NCBI GenBank assembly: GCA_018712125.1
Contig: DVHM01000100.1
Coordinates: 1 to 23,873 of the forward strand
From: Pullilachnospira_A gallistercoris
GTDB taxonomy: Bacteria > Bacillota > Clostridia > Lachnospirales > Lachnospiraceae
Length of the DNA stretch: 23,873 bases
Direction of reading: 5' to 3'
Within the stretch, counting starts at the first letter, position 1, and the number at the start of each line of letters is the position of its first letter. Made by a program: the position numbers and the translations under genes. Shown here piece after piece: positions 1 through 6,722 of this stretch. Under the pieces are notes generated by a model. The model had not been told where the DNA came from and did no database searches. It was given only the letters and a program-made list of their open reading frames with translations.

Positions 1-6
1 AAACAG

Positions 7-35
7 TTGACTTTGCGGGGAAACTGTGCTAGTTT
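7..35 (+). promoter_or_regulatory. Promoter of the infC-rpmI-rplT operon
   Basis: A sigma-A type promoter is visible: -35 TTGACT at 7-12, a 17-base spacer, and -10 TAGTTT at 30-35 preceded by an extended -10 TG at 27-28. The -10 is imperfect, but the -35, the spacing and the TG compensate. Transcription would start near 42, giving a leader of about 168 bases before infC. A TATAGT at 35-40 is an alternative -10, but its 22-base spacing is poor. Confidence 0.6.
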
Positions 36-41
36 ATAGTA

Positions 42-209
42 GTTGTGAAAACCAAGTAGAGTATCCACTCTCACCTGAGCGCAGAAAGCGACTCAGCGTT
101 TATATTGAAACAAATGGCATTATTTGTTTTGAGTCTGATTGTGGATAGTCTGCCTATCCACTTTTTTTGTTGCAGCAATGCGCACATTATTTTATGGAGG
201 TGTAAAACC
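42..209 (+). ncRNA. Structured infC leader, probable L20-type attenuator
   Basis: Several mutually exclusive pairings can be read. One hairpin pairs 75-82 with 88-96 around AGAAA, with A91 bulged. A perfect 8-bp hairpin pairs 108-115 with 122-129. An intrinsic terminator follows at 141-168. The segment TATCCAC at 62-68 is complementary to GTGGATA at 141-147, the 5' arm of the terminator, so forming that long-range helix would block termination. GACTC 90-94 can also pair with GAGTC 131-135. It is known that Firmicute infC-rpmI-rplT operons can carry an L20-binding leader that causes premature termination when L20 is in excess. Assignment to that class rests on position and architecture, not on a covariance-model hit. 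Confidence 0.65.
141..168 (+). terminator. Premature terminator in the infC leader
   Basis: GTGGATAG at 141-148 pairs perfectly with CTATCCAC at 154-161 around the loop TCTGC, and seven T residues follow at 162-168. It lies between the promoter and the infC ribosome binding site, so it should act as an attenuator rather than an operon end. Confidence 0.8.
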
Positions 210-716
210 ATTAGCGATTTAATGATTAACGAACAGATCAGAGACAGAGAGGTGCGTCTCATCGGTTCCAACGGAGAACAGCTGGGCATCATGTCAGCGA
301 GAGAAGCTTTGAAGATTGCAGAGGAGGCAGAACTGGATCTGGTAAAGATCGCTCCCAAGGCCAAACCTCCGGTGTGCAAGATCATCGATTACGGCAAATA
401 CCGCTATGAGCTTGCCCGCAAGGAGAAAGAGGCGAAGAAGAAGCAGAAGACTGTGGAGATCAAGGAAATCCGACTCTCTCCGAATATCGAAGCTAACGAT
501 TTGAACACCAAAGTGAACGCCGCGAAGAAATTTATTTCCAAGGGAAATAAAGTGAAGATTACCCTTCGTTTCCGCGGACGTGAGATGGCGCATATGGCGG
601 AGAGCCGGCATATTCTGGATGATTTTGCCGCGGAGCTGTCCGACATCGCAGTGGTGGAGAAGGCACCGAAGCAGGAGGGCAGAAGCCTGAGCATCGTGCT
701 GGCAGAAAAGAGATAA
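210..716 (+). CDS. infC: Translation initiation factor IF-3
   Basis: IF-3 binds the 30S subunit, prevents premature joining of 50S and helps select the initiator tRNA and start codon. The 168-residue product shows the family's N-domain (INEQIRDREVRLI), the lysine-rich linker (residues around 70-85, KEKEAKKKQK) and the C-domain with FRGREMAH. The start is probably ATT at 210: a strong GGAGG lies at 196-200, nine bases upstream, whereas the in-frame ATG at 222 is 21 bases away from it. A rare AUU start is well known for infC in other bacteria, where IF-3 discriminates against it and so limits its own synthesis. First gene of infC-rpmI-rplT, 17 bases before rpmI. The identity is secure; the ATT start is strong inference. 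Confidence 0.95.
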   Translation: MSDLMINEQIRDREVRLIGSNGEQLGIMSAREALKIAEEAELDLVKIAPKAKPPVCKIIDYGKYRYELARKEKEAKKKQKTVEIKEIRLSPNIEANDLNTKVNAAKKFISKGNKVKITLRFRGREMAHMAESRHILDDFAAELSDIAVVEKAPKQEGRSLSIVLAEKR

Positions 717-733
717 TTAAGGAGGAAAAAAAC

Positions 734-931
734 ATGCCAAAGATCAAGACAAAAAGAGCGGCTGCAAAGCGCTTTTCCAAAACTGGAACAGGTAAATTAA
801 AGAGAAACAAAGCTTACAAGAGCCATATCTTAACCAAGAAGACCACCAAGAGAAAGAGAAATCTCAGAAAGGCTGCGATGACAGACGCAACCAACATCAA
901 GAACATGAAGAAAGTTTTACCGTATATCTAA
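734..931 (+). CDS. rpmI: 50S ribosomal protein L35
   Basis: A 65-residue, highly basic protein beginning MPKIKTKRAAAKRF, the signature opening of bacterial L35, with the length normal for the family. L35 is a small structural component of the 50S subunit. A strong AAGGAGG lies just upstream of the ATG. It sits between infC and rplT in the near-universal order infC-rpmI-rplT, so all three are expected to be made from one transcript and controlled by the leader upstream of infC. Confidence 0.97.
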   Translation: MPKIKTKRAAAKRFSKTGTGKLKRNKAYKSHILTKKTTKRKRNLRKAAMTDATNIKNMKKVLPYI

Positions 932-955
932 GATTGGGCAAGGAGGAATTAAGAG

Positions 956-1312
956 ATGGCAAGAATTAAGGGCGGCATGAACGCCAGAAGAAAACATAAC
1001 CGCGTATTGAAGATGGCAAAGGGCTACAGAGGCGCAAGATCCAAGCAGTATCGTGTGGCAAAGCAGTCCGTGATGAGAGCGCTTACCAGCTCCTACGCAG
1101 GAAGAAAGCAGAGAAAGAGACAGTTCCGTCAGCTCTGGATCGCGCGTATCAACGCGGCGGCGAGAATGAACGGACTTTCCTACAGCAGATTCATGTATGG
1201 TCTGAAGCTGGCTGATGTTCAGATGAACCGCAAGATGCTGGCAGAGATGGCCGTGAACGACGCTGAGGGATTTGCGAAACTTGCCGATGTCGCAAAGGCA
1301 AAGCTCGCGTAA
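956..1312 (+). CDS. rplT: 50S ribosomal protein L20
   Basis: A 118-residue basic protein starting MARIKGGMNARRKHNRVLK, the typical L20 opening, with the family segment FRQLWIARINAAAR around residues 57-70. L20 binds 23S rRNA early and is essential for 50S assembly. In Bacillus and E. coli, by different RNA structures, free L20 also represses its own operon, which fits the structured leader at 42-209. An AAGGAGG lies about ten bases upstream of the ATG. It is the last gene of the operon and is followed by a strong terminator at 1361-1395. Confidence 0.98.
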   Translation: MARIKGGMNARRKHNRVLKMAKGYRGARSKQYRVAKQSVMRALTSSYAGRKQRKRQFRQLWIARINAAARMNGLSYSRFMYGLKLADVQMNRKMLAEMAVNDAEGFAKLADVAKAKLA

Positions 1313-1360
1313 AGCCTGACGGAGGTTTCACAGACTCTGTACAGATTCTGAAATTACAAA

Positions 1361-1395
1361 AAGACGTTTCCGCATGACCGGAGACGTCTTTTTTT
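1361..1395 (+). terminator. Rho-independent terminator after rplT
   Basis: A 12-bp stem, 1361-1372 with 1379-1390 and one G-U wobble, around the loop CATGAC, runs into a T tract ending at 1395. It closes the infC-rpmI-rplT operon about 50 bases after the rplT stop. Confidence 0.9.
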
Positions 1396-1451
1396 GCGTG
1401 TCCGTATGGCGGAATATTTCTGTAAATTCGCCGTAAATTCCCGTGGGACTA

Positions 1452-1480
1452 TTGTCATTGGGGAGGAAAAAGGATAAGAT
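1452..1480 (+). promoter_or_regulatory. Promoter of galE
   Basis: TTGTCA at 1452-1457, a 17-base spacer and TAAGAT at 1475-1480 form a good sigma-A promoter. The predicted start near 1487 leaves a leader of about 31 bases before the galE ATG at 1518, with a strong AAGGAGG in it. The same -10 (TAAGAT) occurs at the tRNA-Glu promoter. Confidence 0.7.
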
Positions 1481-1517
1481 AGATGGGAAAGATAAAAGGG
1501 AAAAGGAGGAACTTGAC

Positions 1518-2534
1518 ATGGCAATTTTGGTAACCGGAGGAGCCGGCTTCATCGGCAGTCATACCTGTGTGGAACTCCAGGAATCGGGCTATGATGTGGT
1601 AGTGCTCGACAATCTGTGCAATTCCAGCGAGAAATCTCTCGAGCGTGTGGAGGCCATTACCGGCAAGAAGGTCACGTTCTATAAGGGGGATATTCTGGAT
1701 CGGGATATTCTGGGCAGGATTTTCGAGAAAGAGGACATCGAGTGCTGCATTCATTTCGCCGGCCTGAAGGCGGTGGGAGAGTCGGTGCAGAAACCCTGGG
1801 AGTATTATTACAACAATATTTCCGGTACCCTGACGCTTGTGGATGAGATGCGAAAACACGGGGTAAAGAATATCATCTTCTCCTCCTCGGCGACGGTTTA
1901 CGGCGATCCCGCTCAGATTCCTATCACAGAGGAGTGCCCGAAGGGACAGTGCACCAATCCCTACGGCTGGACCAAGTCCATGCTGGAGCAGATTCTTACC
2001 GATATGCAGAAGGCGGATCCGGAGTGGAACGTGATTCTGCTGCGCTATTTCAATCCGATCGGGGCCCATCCCAGCGGAACCATGGGAGAGAATCCCAGCG
2101 GTATTCCCAACAACCTGATGCCCTACATTACCCAGGTGGCTGTGGGTAAGCTGAAAGAGCTGAGTGTTTTCGGAAATGATTACGACACCCCGGACGGAAC
2201 CGGCGTGCGGGACTACATCCATGTGATGGATCTCGCCAGCGGCCATGTGGCGGCGCTGAAGAAAATCAAAGAGAAGGCCGGGCTGTGTATCTACAATCTC
2301 GGAACCGGCGTCGGCTACAGTGTCCTTGATATCGTGAAGAATTTCGAGGAAGCCAACCATGTGAAGATTCCCTATGTGATAAAACCGCGCAGGGCCGGCG
2401 ATATCGCCACCTGCTACGCCGATGCCAGCAAGGCGAAGCGCGAGCTTGGCTGGGAGGCGAAATACGGGATCCGGAAGATGTGTGAGGATTCCTGGAGATG
2501 GCAGAAGAATAACCCCAACGGGTACGGAGACTGA
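1518..2534 (+). CDS. galE: UDP-glucose 4-epimerase
   Basis: Interconverts UDP-galactose and UDP-glucose with bound NAD in the cytosol, serving the Leloir pathway and supplying UDP-galactose for surface polysaccharides. The 338-residue product has the Rossmann NAD-binding motif GGAGFIG at residues 7-13, the SSSATVYG catalytic strand at 122-129, and YGWTK with the catalytic pair Tyr149 and Lys153, the same numbers as in E. coli GalE. The start at 1518 has AAAGGAGGA a few bases upstream; the reading frame is open further upstream but lacks conserved sequence. No other galactose gene is nearby, so it appears to be a single-gene unit with its own promoter. Related epimerases (for example with acetylated sugars) cannot be fully excluded. 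Confidence 0.93.
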   Translation: MAILVTGGAGFIGSHTCVELQESGYDVVVLDNLCNSSEKSLERVEAITGKKVTFYKGDILDRDILGRIFEKEDIECCIHFAGLKAVGESVQKPWEYYYNNISGTLTLVDEMRKHGVKNIIFSSSATVYGDPAQIPITEECPKGQCTNPYGWTKSMLEQILTDMQKADPEWNVILLRYFNPIGAHPSGTMGENPSGIPNNLMPYITQVAVGKLKELSVFGNDYDTPDGTGVRDYIHVMDLASGHVAALKKIKEKAGLCIYNLGTGVGYSVLDIVKNFEEANHVKIPYVIKPRRAGDIATCYADASKAKRELGWEAKYGIRKMCEDSWRWQKNNPNGYGD

Positions 2535-2543
2535 TCCTTTCGG

Positions 2544-2572
2544 TTGCCCCTCTTTTCGGATCGTGCTATACT
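2544..2572 (+). promoter_or_regulatory. Promoter of the MATE transporter gene
   Basis: TTGCCC at 2544-2549, a 17-base spacer and TATACT at 2567-2572, the latter preceded by TGC (extended -10, 2564-2566). It lies in the 81-base gap after galE, where I see no terminator, so the transporter may be read both from here and from galE. Confidence 0.65.
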
Positions 2573-2615
2573 GGTATGCAGAGTACGATTTGAGAGAAGA
2601 GGGGTGATTTGTGTT

Positions 2616-3989
2616 ATGGAAAAAGACGACAAGGTAGTTCTGTTCGAGAAGACACCGATTCCTCGGGCGGTGGCGAAACTGTCTGTGCCGATGATCTTAA
2701 GCTCTCTGGTTATGGTGGTCTACAATATGGCGGATACCTATTTCGTGGGAATGCTGAATGATCCGGTGCAGAACGCTGCCGTATCGCTGGCTTATCCGGT
2801 GCTTCTCGCTTTTAACGCGGTAAATAATCTGTTTGGCGTCGGTACTTCCAGCATGATGAGCCGGGCGCTGGGCAGAAAGGATTATGATCTCGTCTCTGAG
2901 AGCTCGTCTTTCGGATTTTACTGTTCCCTGATCAGCGGCCTTCTCTTCGGAGTTCTCTGCGCGCTTTTCCACAGTCCGCTGCTGGCGCTTCTGGGCGCGG
3001 ACGCTACAACCCGGACAGCCACGGAGGGCTATATGTTCTGGACGGTGTATCTGGGGGCGGCGCCGGCTATCCTAAATGTGGTAATGGCCTACATGGTGCG
3101 CTCGGAGGGGGCTTCCCTTCACGCCAGTGTCGGGACTATGTGCGGATGTTTTCTGAATATTGTTCTGGATCCGATCTTTATTCTCCCCTGGGGATTGAAT
3201 ATGGGGGCGGCGGGGGCCGGTCTGGCTACCTGTCTTTCCAACTGTGTGGCTTGCGGCTACTTCTTTGTTTTGCTGTATGTGAAGCGGAAGAGTACCTTTG
3301 TATGCATCGATCCGAGAAAGTTTCGGATGAAAAAGAGAATCGTCTTTGAGGTATGCAGCGTGGGTATACCCGCATCCATCCAGAATCTTCTGAATGTTAC
3401 CGGGATGACAATCCTCAACAATTTTACCGCGGTCTACGGGGCGGACGCTGTGGCGGCCATGGGCATCGCCTACAAGTTGTATACGGTTCCCATGCAGGTT
3501 ACCATGGGATTCTCTCAGGGCATCATGCCGCTGGTCAGCTATACCTTCGCCTCCGGCAATCGAAAACGGATGAAGGAGGGGATCCTGTTCGCCTTAAAGG
3601 TCATGGTGCCTGTCCTTCTGGTAATCACGCTGGCCTATTATCTGGGAGCGGAGAGGTTTATCGCGCTCTTTATGGCAAACGCCTCCATTATCGCGTACGG
3701 GGCCGCTTTTCTGAGGGGATTCTGCCTCGGGCTGGTTTTCCTGTGCGTGGATTTCCTGGCGGTGGGTGTGTTCCAGGCGCTGGGTATGGGAAAATACGCC
3801 CTGATCTTTGCGCTGATGCGTAAGATTGTCCTGGAAATCCCGGCGCTTTTCCTGTTGAATTATCTGTTCCCGCTCTATGGGCTGTCCTATGCTCAGTTTG
3901 CGGCGGAGCTGGTGCTGAGCGTCTGCGCGCTGTTTATGCTGCGGCGTATTTTCCGCACTTACGGGGATCTGAAACAGCAGACAAAATAA
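2616..3989 (+). CDS. MATE family multidrug/Na+ antiporter
   Basis: A 457-residue polytopic membrane protein of the multidrug and toxic compound extrusion family, which exports cationic compounds in exchange for Na+ or H+. The length and about twelve hydrophobic segments match the family. The N-terminal part contains SVPMILSSLVMVVYNMADTYFVG (a typical MATE TM1) and a conserved GVGTSSMMSRALGRKD segment; the second half begins around SVGIPASIQNLLN and repeats the pattern, including MGFSQGIMPLVSYTFA. The ATG at 2616 is preceded by a GAGGGG-like site; an in-frame GTG at 2604 is a weaker alternative. It resembles the NorM/DinF-type MATEs common in Lachnospiraceae. The substrate cannot be told from sequence. 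Confidence 0.9.
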   Translation: MEKDDKVVLFEKTPIPRAVAKLSVPMILSSLVMVVYNMADTYFVGMLNDPVQNAAVSLAYPVLLAFNAVNNLFGVGTSSMMSRALGRKDYDLVSESSSFGFYCSLISGLLFGVLCALFHSPLLALLGADATTRTATEGYMFWTVYLGAAPAILNVVMAYMVRSEGASLHASVGTMCGCFLNIVLDPIFILPWGLNMGAAGAGLATCLSNCVACGYFFVLLYVKRKSTFVCIDPRKFRMKKRIVFEVCSVGIPASIQNLLNVTGMTILNNFTAVYGADAVAAMGIAYKLYTVPMQVTMGFSQGIMPLVSYTFASGNRKRMKEGILFALKVMVPVLLVITLAYYLGAERFIALFMANASIIAYGAAFLRGFCLGLVFLCVDFLAVGVFQALGMGKYALIFALMRKIVLEIPALFLLNYLFPLYGLSYAQFAAELVLSVCALFMLRRIFRTYGDLKQQTK

Positions 3990-4027
3990 GCGTTTTGGAA
4001 AAAATTTAAAAAAATTGAAAAAAGTAC

Positions 4028-4056
4028 TTGACGATTAGGAAAAGATAGTGTAAGAT
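4028..4056 (+). promoter_or_regulatory. Promoter of tRNA-Glu with upstream A-tracts
   Basis: TTGACG at 4028-4033, a 17-base spacer and TAAGAT at 4051-4056. Directly upstream, 3999-4023 is a run of phased A and T tracts that looks like an UP element, as expected for a strong stable-RNA promoter. No terminator is visible between the MATE stop and this point. Confidence 0.75.
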
Positions 4057-4106
4057 TCTCTATGTTGCCGCGGGGAACAGAAACAACCACGGTAACAGAG
4101 AGAAAT

Positions 4107-4178
4107 GGTTCGTTGGTCAAGTGGTTAAGACGCCGCCCTCTCACGGCGGAATCAGGGGTTCGACTCCCCTACGAACTG
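4107..4178 (+). tRNA. tRNA-Glu (anticodon CTC)
   Basis: The cloverleaf can be folded by eye. The acceptor arms 4107-4113 and 4171-4177 pair over seven positions, the first being a G-U wobble. The anticodon stem CCGCC/GGCGG encloses the loop CTCTCAC, giving anticodon CTC, which reads GAG. The T arm AGGGG/CCCCT encloses TTCGACT. The discriminator base is G4178. CCA is not encoded. Length is 72 bases. It stands alone with its own promoter and terminator. Confidence 0.93.
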
Positions 4179-4185
4179 CTTTCAG

Positions 4186-4224
4186 GCTCCGGTACAAGAG
4201 ATTGTATCGGAGCTCTTTCTTTGT
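4186..4224 (+). terminator. Terminator after tRNA-Glu
   Basis: A 12-bp stem pairs 4186-4197 with 4202-4213 (one G-U wobble) around the tetraloop GAGA, followed by a T-rich run. It begins eight bases after the mature tRNA end. Confidence 0.85.
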
Positions 4225-4245
4225 GTGGAAAGTTGCGTAAAATGC

Positions 4246-4274
4246 TTGCTTTTTGCCGGAAAGTATGGTAGATT
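4246..4274 (+). promoter_or_regulatory. Candidate promoter of the rimP-nusA-infB operon
   Basis: TTGCTT at 4246-4251, a 17-base spacer and TAGATT at 4269-4274 with an extended -10 TG at 4266-4267. An alternative pairs TTGCCG 4253-4258 with TATGTT 4278-4283 at 19-base spacing. Either gives a leader of roughly 80 bases containing the hairpin at 4297-4324. Confidence 0.5.
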
Positions 4275-4296
4275 TACTATGTTGTGTATTGTTTGT

Positions 4297-4324
4297 TTGA
4301 GAGTGGGTGAACGCCCACTCTCAA
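4297..4324 (+). promoter_or_regulatory. Stable hairpin in the rimP leader
   Basis: A perfect 11-bp stem (4297-4307 with 4314-4324), extendable by one T-G wobble, around GAAC. It is followed by a broken T-rich run (TTGTTTGTT), weaker than a normal terminator. It lies between the promoter and the rimP start, so a role as a leaky attenuator or an mRNA processing or stability element is possible. Confidence 0.5.
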
Positions 4325-4365
4325 TTGTTTGTTGGCATCTGTTTGCGGAGGAAAGGACGGGACCA

Positions 4366-4833
4366 TTGTCAAAGAGAGAAGAGTATGAACAGAAGACAGA
4401 GCGATTTCTTTTGCCGATTGTGGAGAGCATGGGATTCGAGCTGGTGGATGTGGAATATGTGAAAGAGGGGAAAGAATTTTTCCTCCGGGCTTATATTGAC
4501 AAGCCGGGTGGAATTACCATTGACGACTGTGTCGCGGTCAGCCGGCAGATGAATGAGATCCTGGACAGGGAGGATTATATTCCGGATGCCTACACATTTG
4601 AAGTGAGCTCTCCGGGATTGGGGAGACCGCTGAAGAAGGATAAGGATTTTGAGCGAAGCCTCGGGGAGGAAGTGGAGATCCGGCTGTATCGGGCAGTGGA
4701 TAGCCAGAAAGAATATGCCGGGGTATTGAAAGCATATGATAAAGATACGGTCACAATCGTGACAGAGGATGATACGGAGCGGACGTTTCAGAGGAGCGAT
4801 ATCTCTCTGATCCGCCTGGCCTTCGATTTTTGA
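4366..4833 (+). CDS. rimP: Ribosome maturation factor RimP
   Basis: RimP assists maturation of the 30S subunit, particularly the central pseudoknot region, in the cytosol. The 155-residue product has the family N-domain with the segment GFELVDVEYVKEG and the core motif YTFEVSSPGLGRPLK near residue 80, followed by the SH3-like C-domain. The start is TTG at 4366: no in-frame ATG exists near the conserved region, and an AAAGGA site lies eight bases upstream with GGAGG a little further. It is the first gene of the nusA-infB cluster, 29 bases before nusA, as in most Firmicutes. Confidence 0.93.
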   Translation: MSKREEYEQKTERFLLPIVESMGFELVDVEYVKEGKEFFLRAYIDKPGGITIDDCVAVSRQMNEILDREDYIPDAYTFEVSSPGLGRPLKKDKDFERSLGEEVEIRLYRAVDSQKEYAGVLKAYDKDTVTIVTEDDTERTFQRSDISLIRLAFDF

Positions 4834-4862
4834 TAGATCATTTTTAGGAGGATAAAGAAAAA

Positions 4863-6137
4863 ATGAAGAACAATGAACTGTTGGAAGCATTGACCATTCT
4901 GGAACGGGAGAAGAATATCAGCAAGAGTACGCTGCTGGAAGCGATTGAGAGCTCCCTTCTGATTGCCTGCAAGAACCATTTCGGAAAGGCGGACAATGTT
5001 ACCGTTTCCATCGACCCGGAGACCTGCGAGTACCATGTGCTGGCGGCCAAGACGGTAGTGGAGGAAGTCACGGATCCCGTGGAGCAGATTTCACTGGCAG
5101 AGGCAAAAGATATCGACGGCCATTACGAGATCGGAGATGTGGTTCAGATTGAAATTCAGTCGAAAGATTTCGGAAGAATCGCCACCATGAGCGCAAAGAA
5201 TACGATTCTGCAGAAGATCCGCGAGGAGGAGCGCAAGGCGATTTTCAACGAGTATTATACCCTGGAAAAAGATGTGGTTACCGGTATTGTTCAGAGACGG
5301 GTGGGAAGAAATATCAGCATTAACCTGGGCAAGGCGGACGCGCTGCTGACGGAGAATGAGCAGGTGCGGGGAGAACATCTCCATCCCAATGACCGTGTAA
5401 AGGTGTATGTACTGGAGGTCAAGGAAGCGCCCAAGGGCACCAGGATTCTTGTTTCCAGAACCCATCCGGAGCTGGTTAAACGGCTTTTCGAGGAGGAGGT
5501 TTCCGAGGTGCGGGACGGCATTGTGGAGATTAAGAGTATCGCCAGGGAAGCGGGGAGCAGAACCAAGATGGCAGTTTGGTCCGAGGATGAGGATGTGGAC
5601 GCGGTAGGAGCCTGCGTCGGTGTCAACGGATCCCGCGTCAACGCGGTGGTCAGCGAGCTTCGGGGAGAGAAGATCGATATTATTGAGTGGAATGAGAATC
5701 CCGCAATCCTGATTGAGCACGCTTTAAGCCCCGCAAAGGTTATCTCGGTTATCGCGGACGGAGATGAGAAGACAGCGAAGGTTGTGGTTCCGGATTATCA
5801 GCTGTCCCTGGCCATCGGCAAGGAGGGCCAGAACGCGCGGCTGGCTGCCCGGCTGACCGGATACAAGATCGATATCAAGAGCGAGACCCAGGCGAGAGAG
5901 GCCGGAGACTTCTTCGATTACGAGAACGATTACGATGAGTACGATGACGAGTATTATGACGACGAGTACGCGGACGATACTTACGCGGAGGACACCTATA
6001 CGGATGAAATCTATGACGACGAGCCCTACGATGACAGCGAGTACGAAGGCGACGCGGAAAGCGAGGCGGAATATGCCGGGGATGAGTCGGCGGAGGATGC
6101 CCCGGATGTCGGCGAGGAGAGCGTAGATGAAGAATAA
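4863..6137 (+). CDS. nusA: Transcription termination/antitermination factor NusA
   Basis: NusA binds RNA polymerase and nascent RNA and modulates pausing, intrinsic termination and antitermination. The 424-residue product has the N-terminal polymerase-binding domain (about 1-125), an S1 domain (about 130-200, VVTGIVQRRVGRNISINLG), then two KH domains with GACVGVNGSRV and LSLAIGKEGQNARLAARLTG. After residue 348 there is a 76-residue tail made largely of Asp, Glu and Tyr, which is not part of the ordinary Firmicute NusA core. The ATG at 4863 has AGGAGG about ten bases upstream. Its stop lies inside ylxR (11-base overlap), suggesting translational coupling. Confidence 0.95.
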   Translation: MKNNELLEALTILEREKNISKSTLLEAIESSLLIACKNHFGKADNVTVSIDPETCEYHVLAAKTVVEEVTDPVEQISLAEAKDIDGHYEIGDVVQIEIQSKDFGRIATMSAKNTILQKIREEERKAIFNEYYTLEKDVVTGIVQRRVGRNISINLGKADALLTENEQVRGEHLHPNDRVKVYVLEVKEAPKGTRILVSRTHPELVKRLFEEEVSEVRDGIVEIKSIAREAGSRTKMAVWSEDEDVDAVGACVGVNGSRVNAVVSELRGEKIDIIEWNENPAILIEHALSPAKVISVIADGDEKTAKVVVPDYQLSLAIGKEGQNARLAARLTGYKIDIKSETQAREAGDFFDYENDYDEYDDEYYDDEYADDTYAEDTYTDEIYDDEPYDDSEYEGDAESEAEYAGDESAEDAPDVGEESVDEE

Positions 6138-6399
6138 GAAAATTCCTCTGCGCAGATGCGTAGGCTGCGGCGAGATGAAGCCGAAGGGAGAACTGATCCG
6201 CGTGGTTCGGACACCGGAGGATGAGATTGTGCTGGATGCCAGCGGCCGGGCCAACGGAAGAGGAGCGTATCTGTGCAGATCTGTGGAGTGCTGCAGAAAG
6301 GCAATGAAGAACAAAGGTCTGGAAAGAGCGCTGAAATGCCGCGTCTCACAGGAGATTCTGGAGGAATTGGAACAGGAGATGATGACGAGTGTTACATGA
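6127..6399 (+). CDS. rnpM: YlxR/RnpM family RNA-binding protein (DUF448)
   Basis: A 90-residue basic protein of the YlxR family, recently linked in Bacillus subtilis to RNase P and renamed RnpM. The opening KIPLRRCVGCGEMKPKGELIRVVR with Cys11 and Cys14 is the family signature, and GRGAYLC at 45-50 is the second conserved block. The ATG at 6127 lies within the end of nusA, and the 3' end overlaps ylxQ by 11 bases. This order, nusA-ylxR-ylxQ-infB, is conserved across Firmicutes. The family call is secure; the RNase P role is by homology. Confidence 0.92.
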   Translation: MKNKKIPLRRCVGCGEMKPKGELIRVVRTPEDEIVLDASGRANGRGAYLCRSVECCRKAMKNKGLERALKCRVSQEILEELEQEMMTSVT

Positions 6400-6709
6400 C
6401 AGAGCACTGTCGATGCTGTCTCTGGCGGCAAAGGCCGGAAAGGTGGCCAGCGGAGAATTTTCCGTCGAGAAGGCGGTAAAGTCACGCAAGGCGTATCTTG
6501 TTCTGGTGGCGGATGACGCGTCGGAGAATACGAAGAAATTGTTTCGTAACATGTGCAGCTTTTATCATACCCCTTTTCAGGTCTATGGGAGCAAGGAAGC
6601 GCTGGGAAGAGCGATCGGTAAGACATATCGGGCGTCGCTGGCGGTTACGGATCAGAATTTTGCGAAAGCCATAGCGAAAAAAATGCCTGTTGGGGAAACA
6701 ACTGAATAA
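6389..6709 (+). CDS. ylxQ: YlxQ, L7Ae-family kink-turn RNA-binding protein
   Basis: A 106-residue small protein of the L7Ae/L30e/S12e fold, whose relatives bind kink-turn RNA. It shows MLSLAAKAGKVASGEFSVEKAVKSRKA and VLVADDASENTKKL, both typical of YlxQ. The start is GTG at 6389, with GGAG ten bases upstream inside ylxR; the next in-frame ATG (6413) would cut into the conserved first helix. It overlaps ylxR by 11 bases and ends 13 bases before infB. The precise RNA target is not known to me. Confidence 0.9.
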   Translation: MLHDRALSMLSLAAKAGKVASGEFSVEKAVKSRKAYLVLVADDASENTKKLFRNMCSFYHTPFQVYGSKEALGRAIGKTYRASLAVTDQNFAKAIAKKMPVGETTE

Positions 6710-6722
6710 TGGAGGATATAGA

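Noticed and set aside
1455..2360. A long open frame on the minus strand across galE
   Set aside because: It is the mirror of a well-conserved gene, has no ribosome binding site or recognisable motifs, and covers galE in full.
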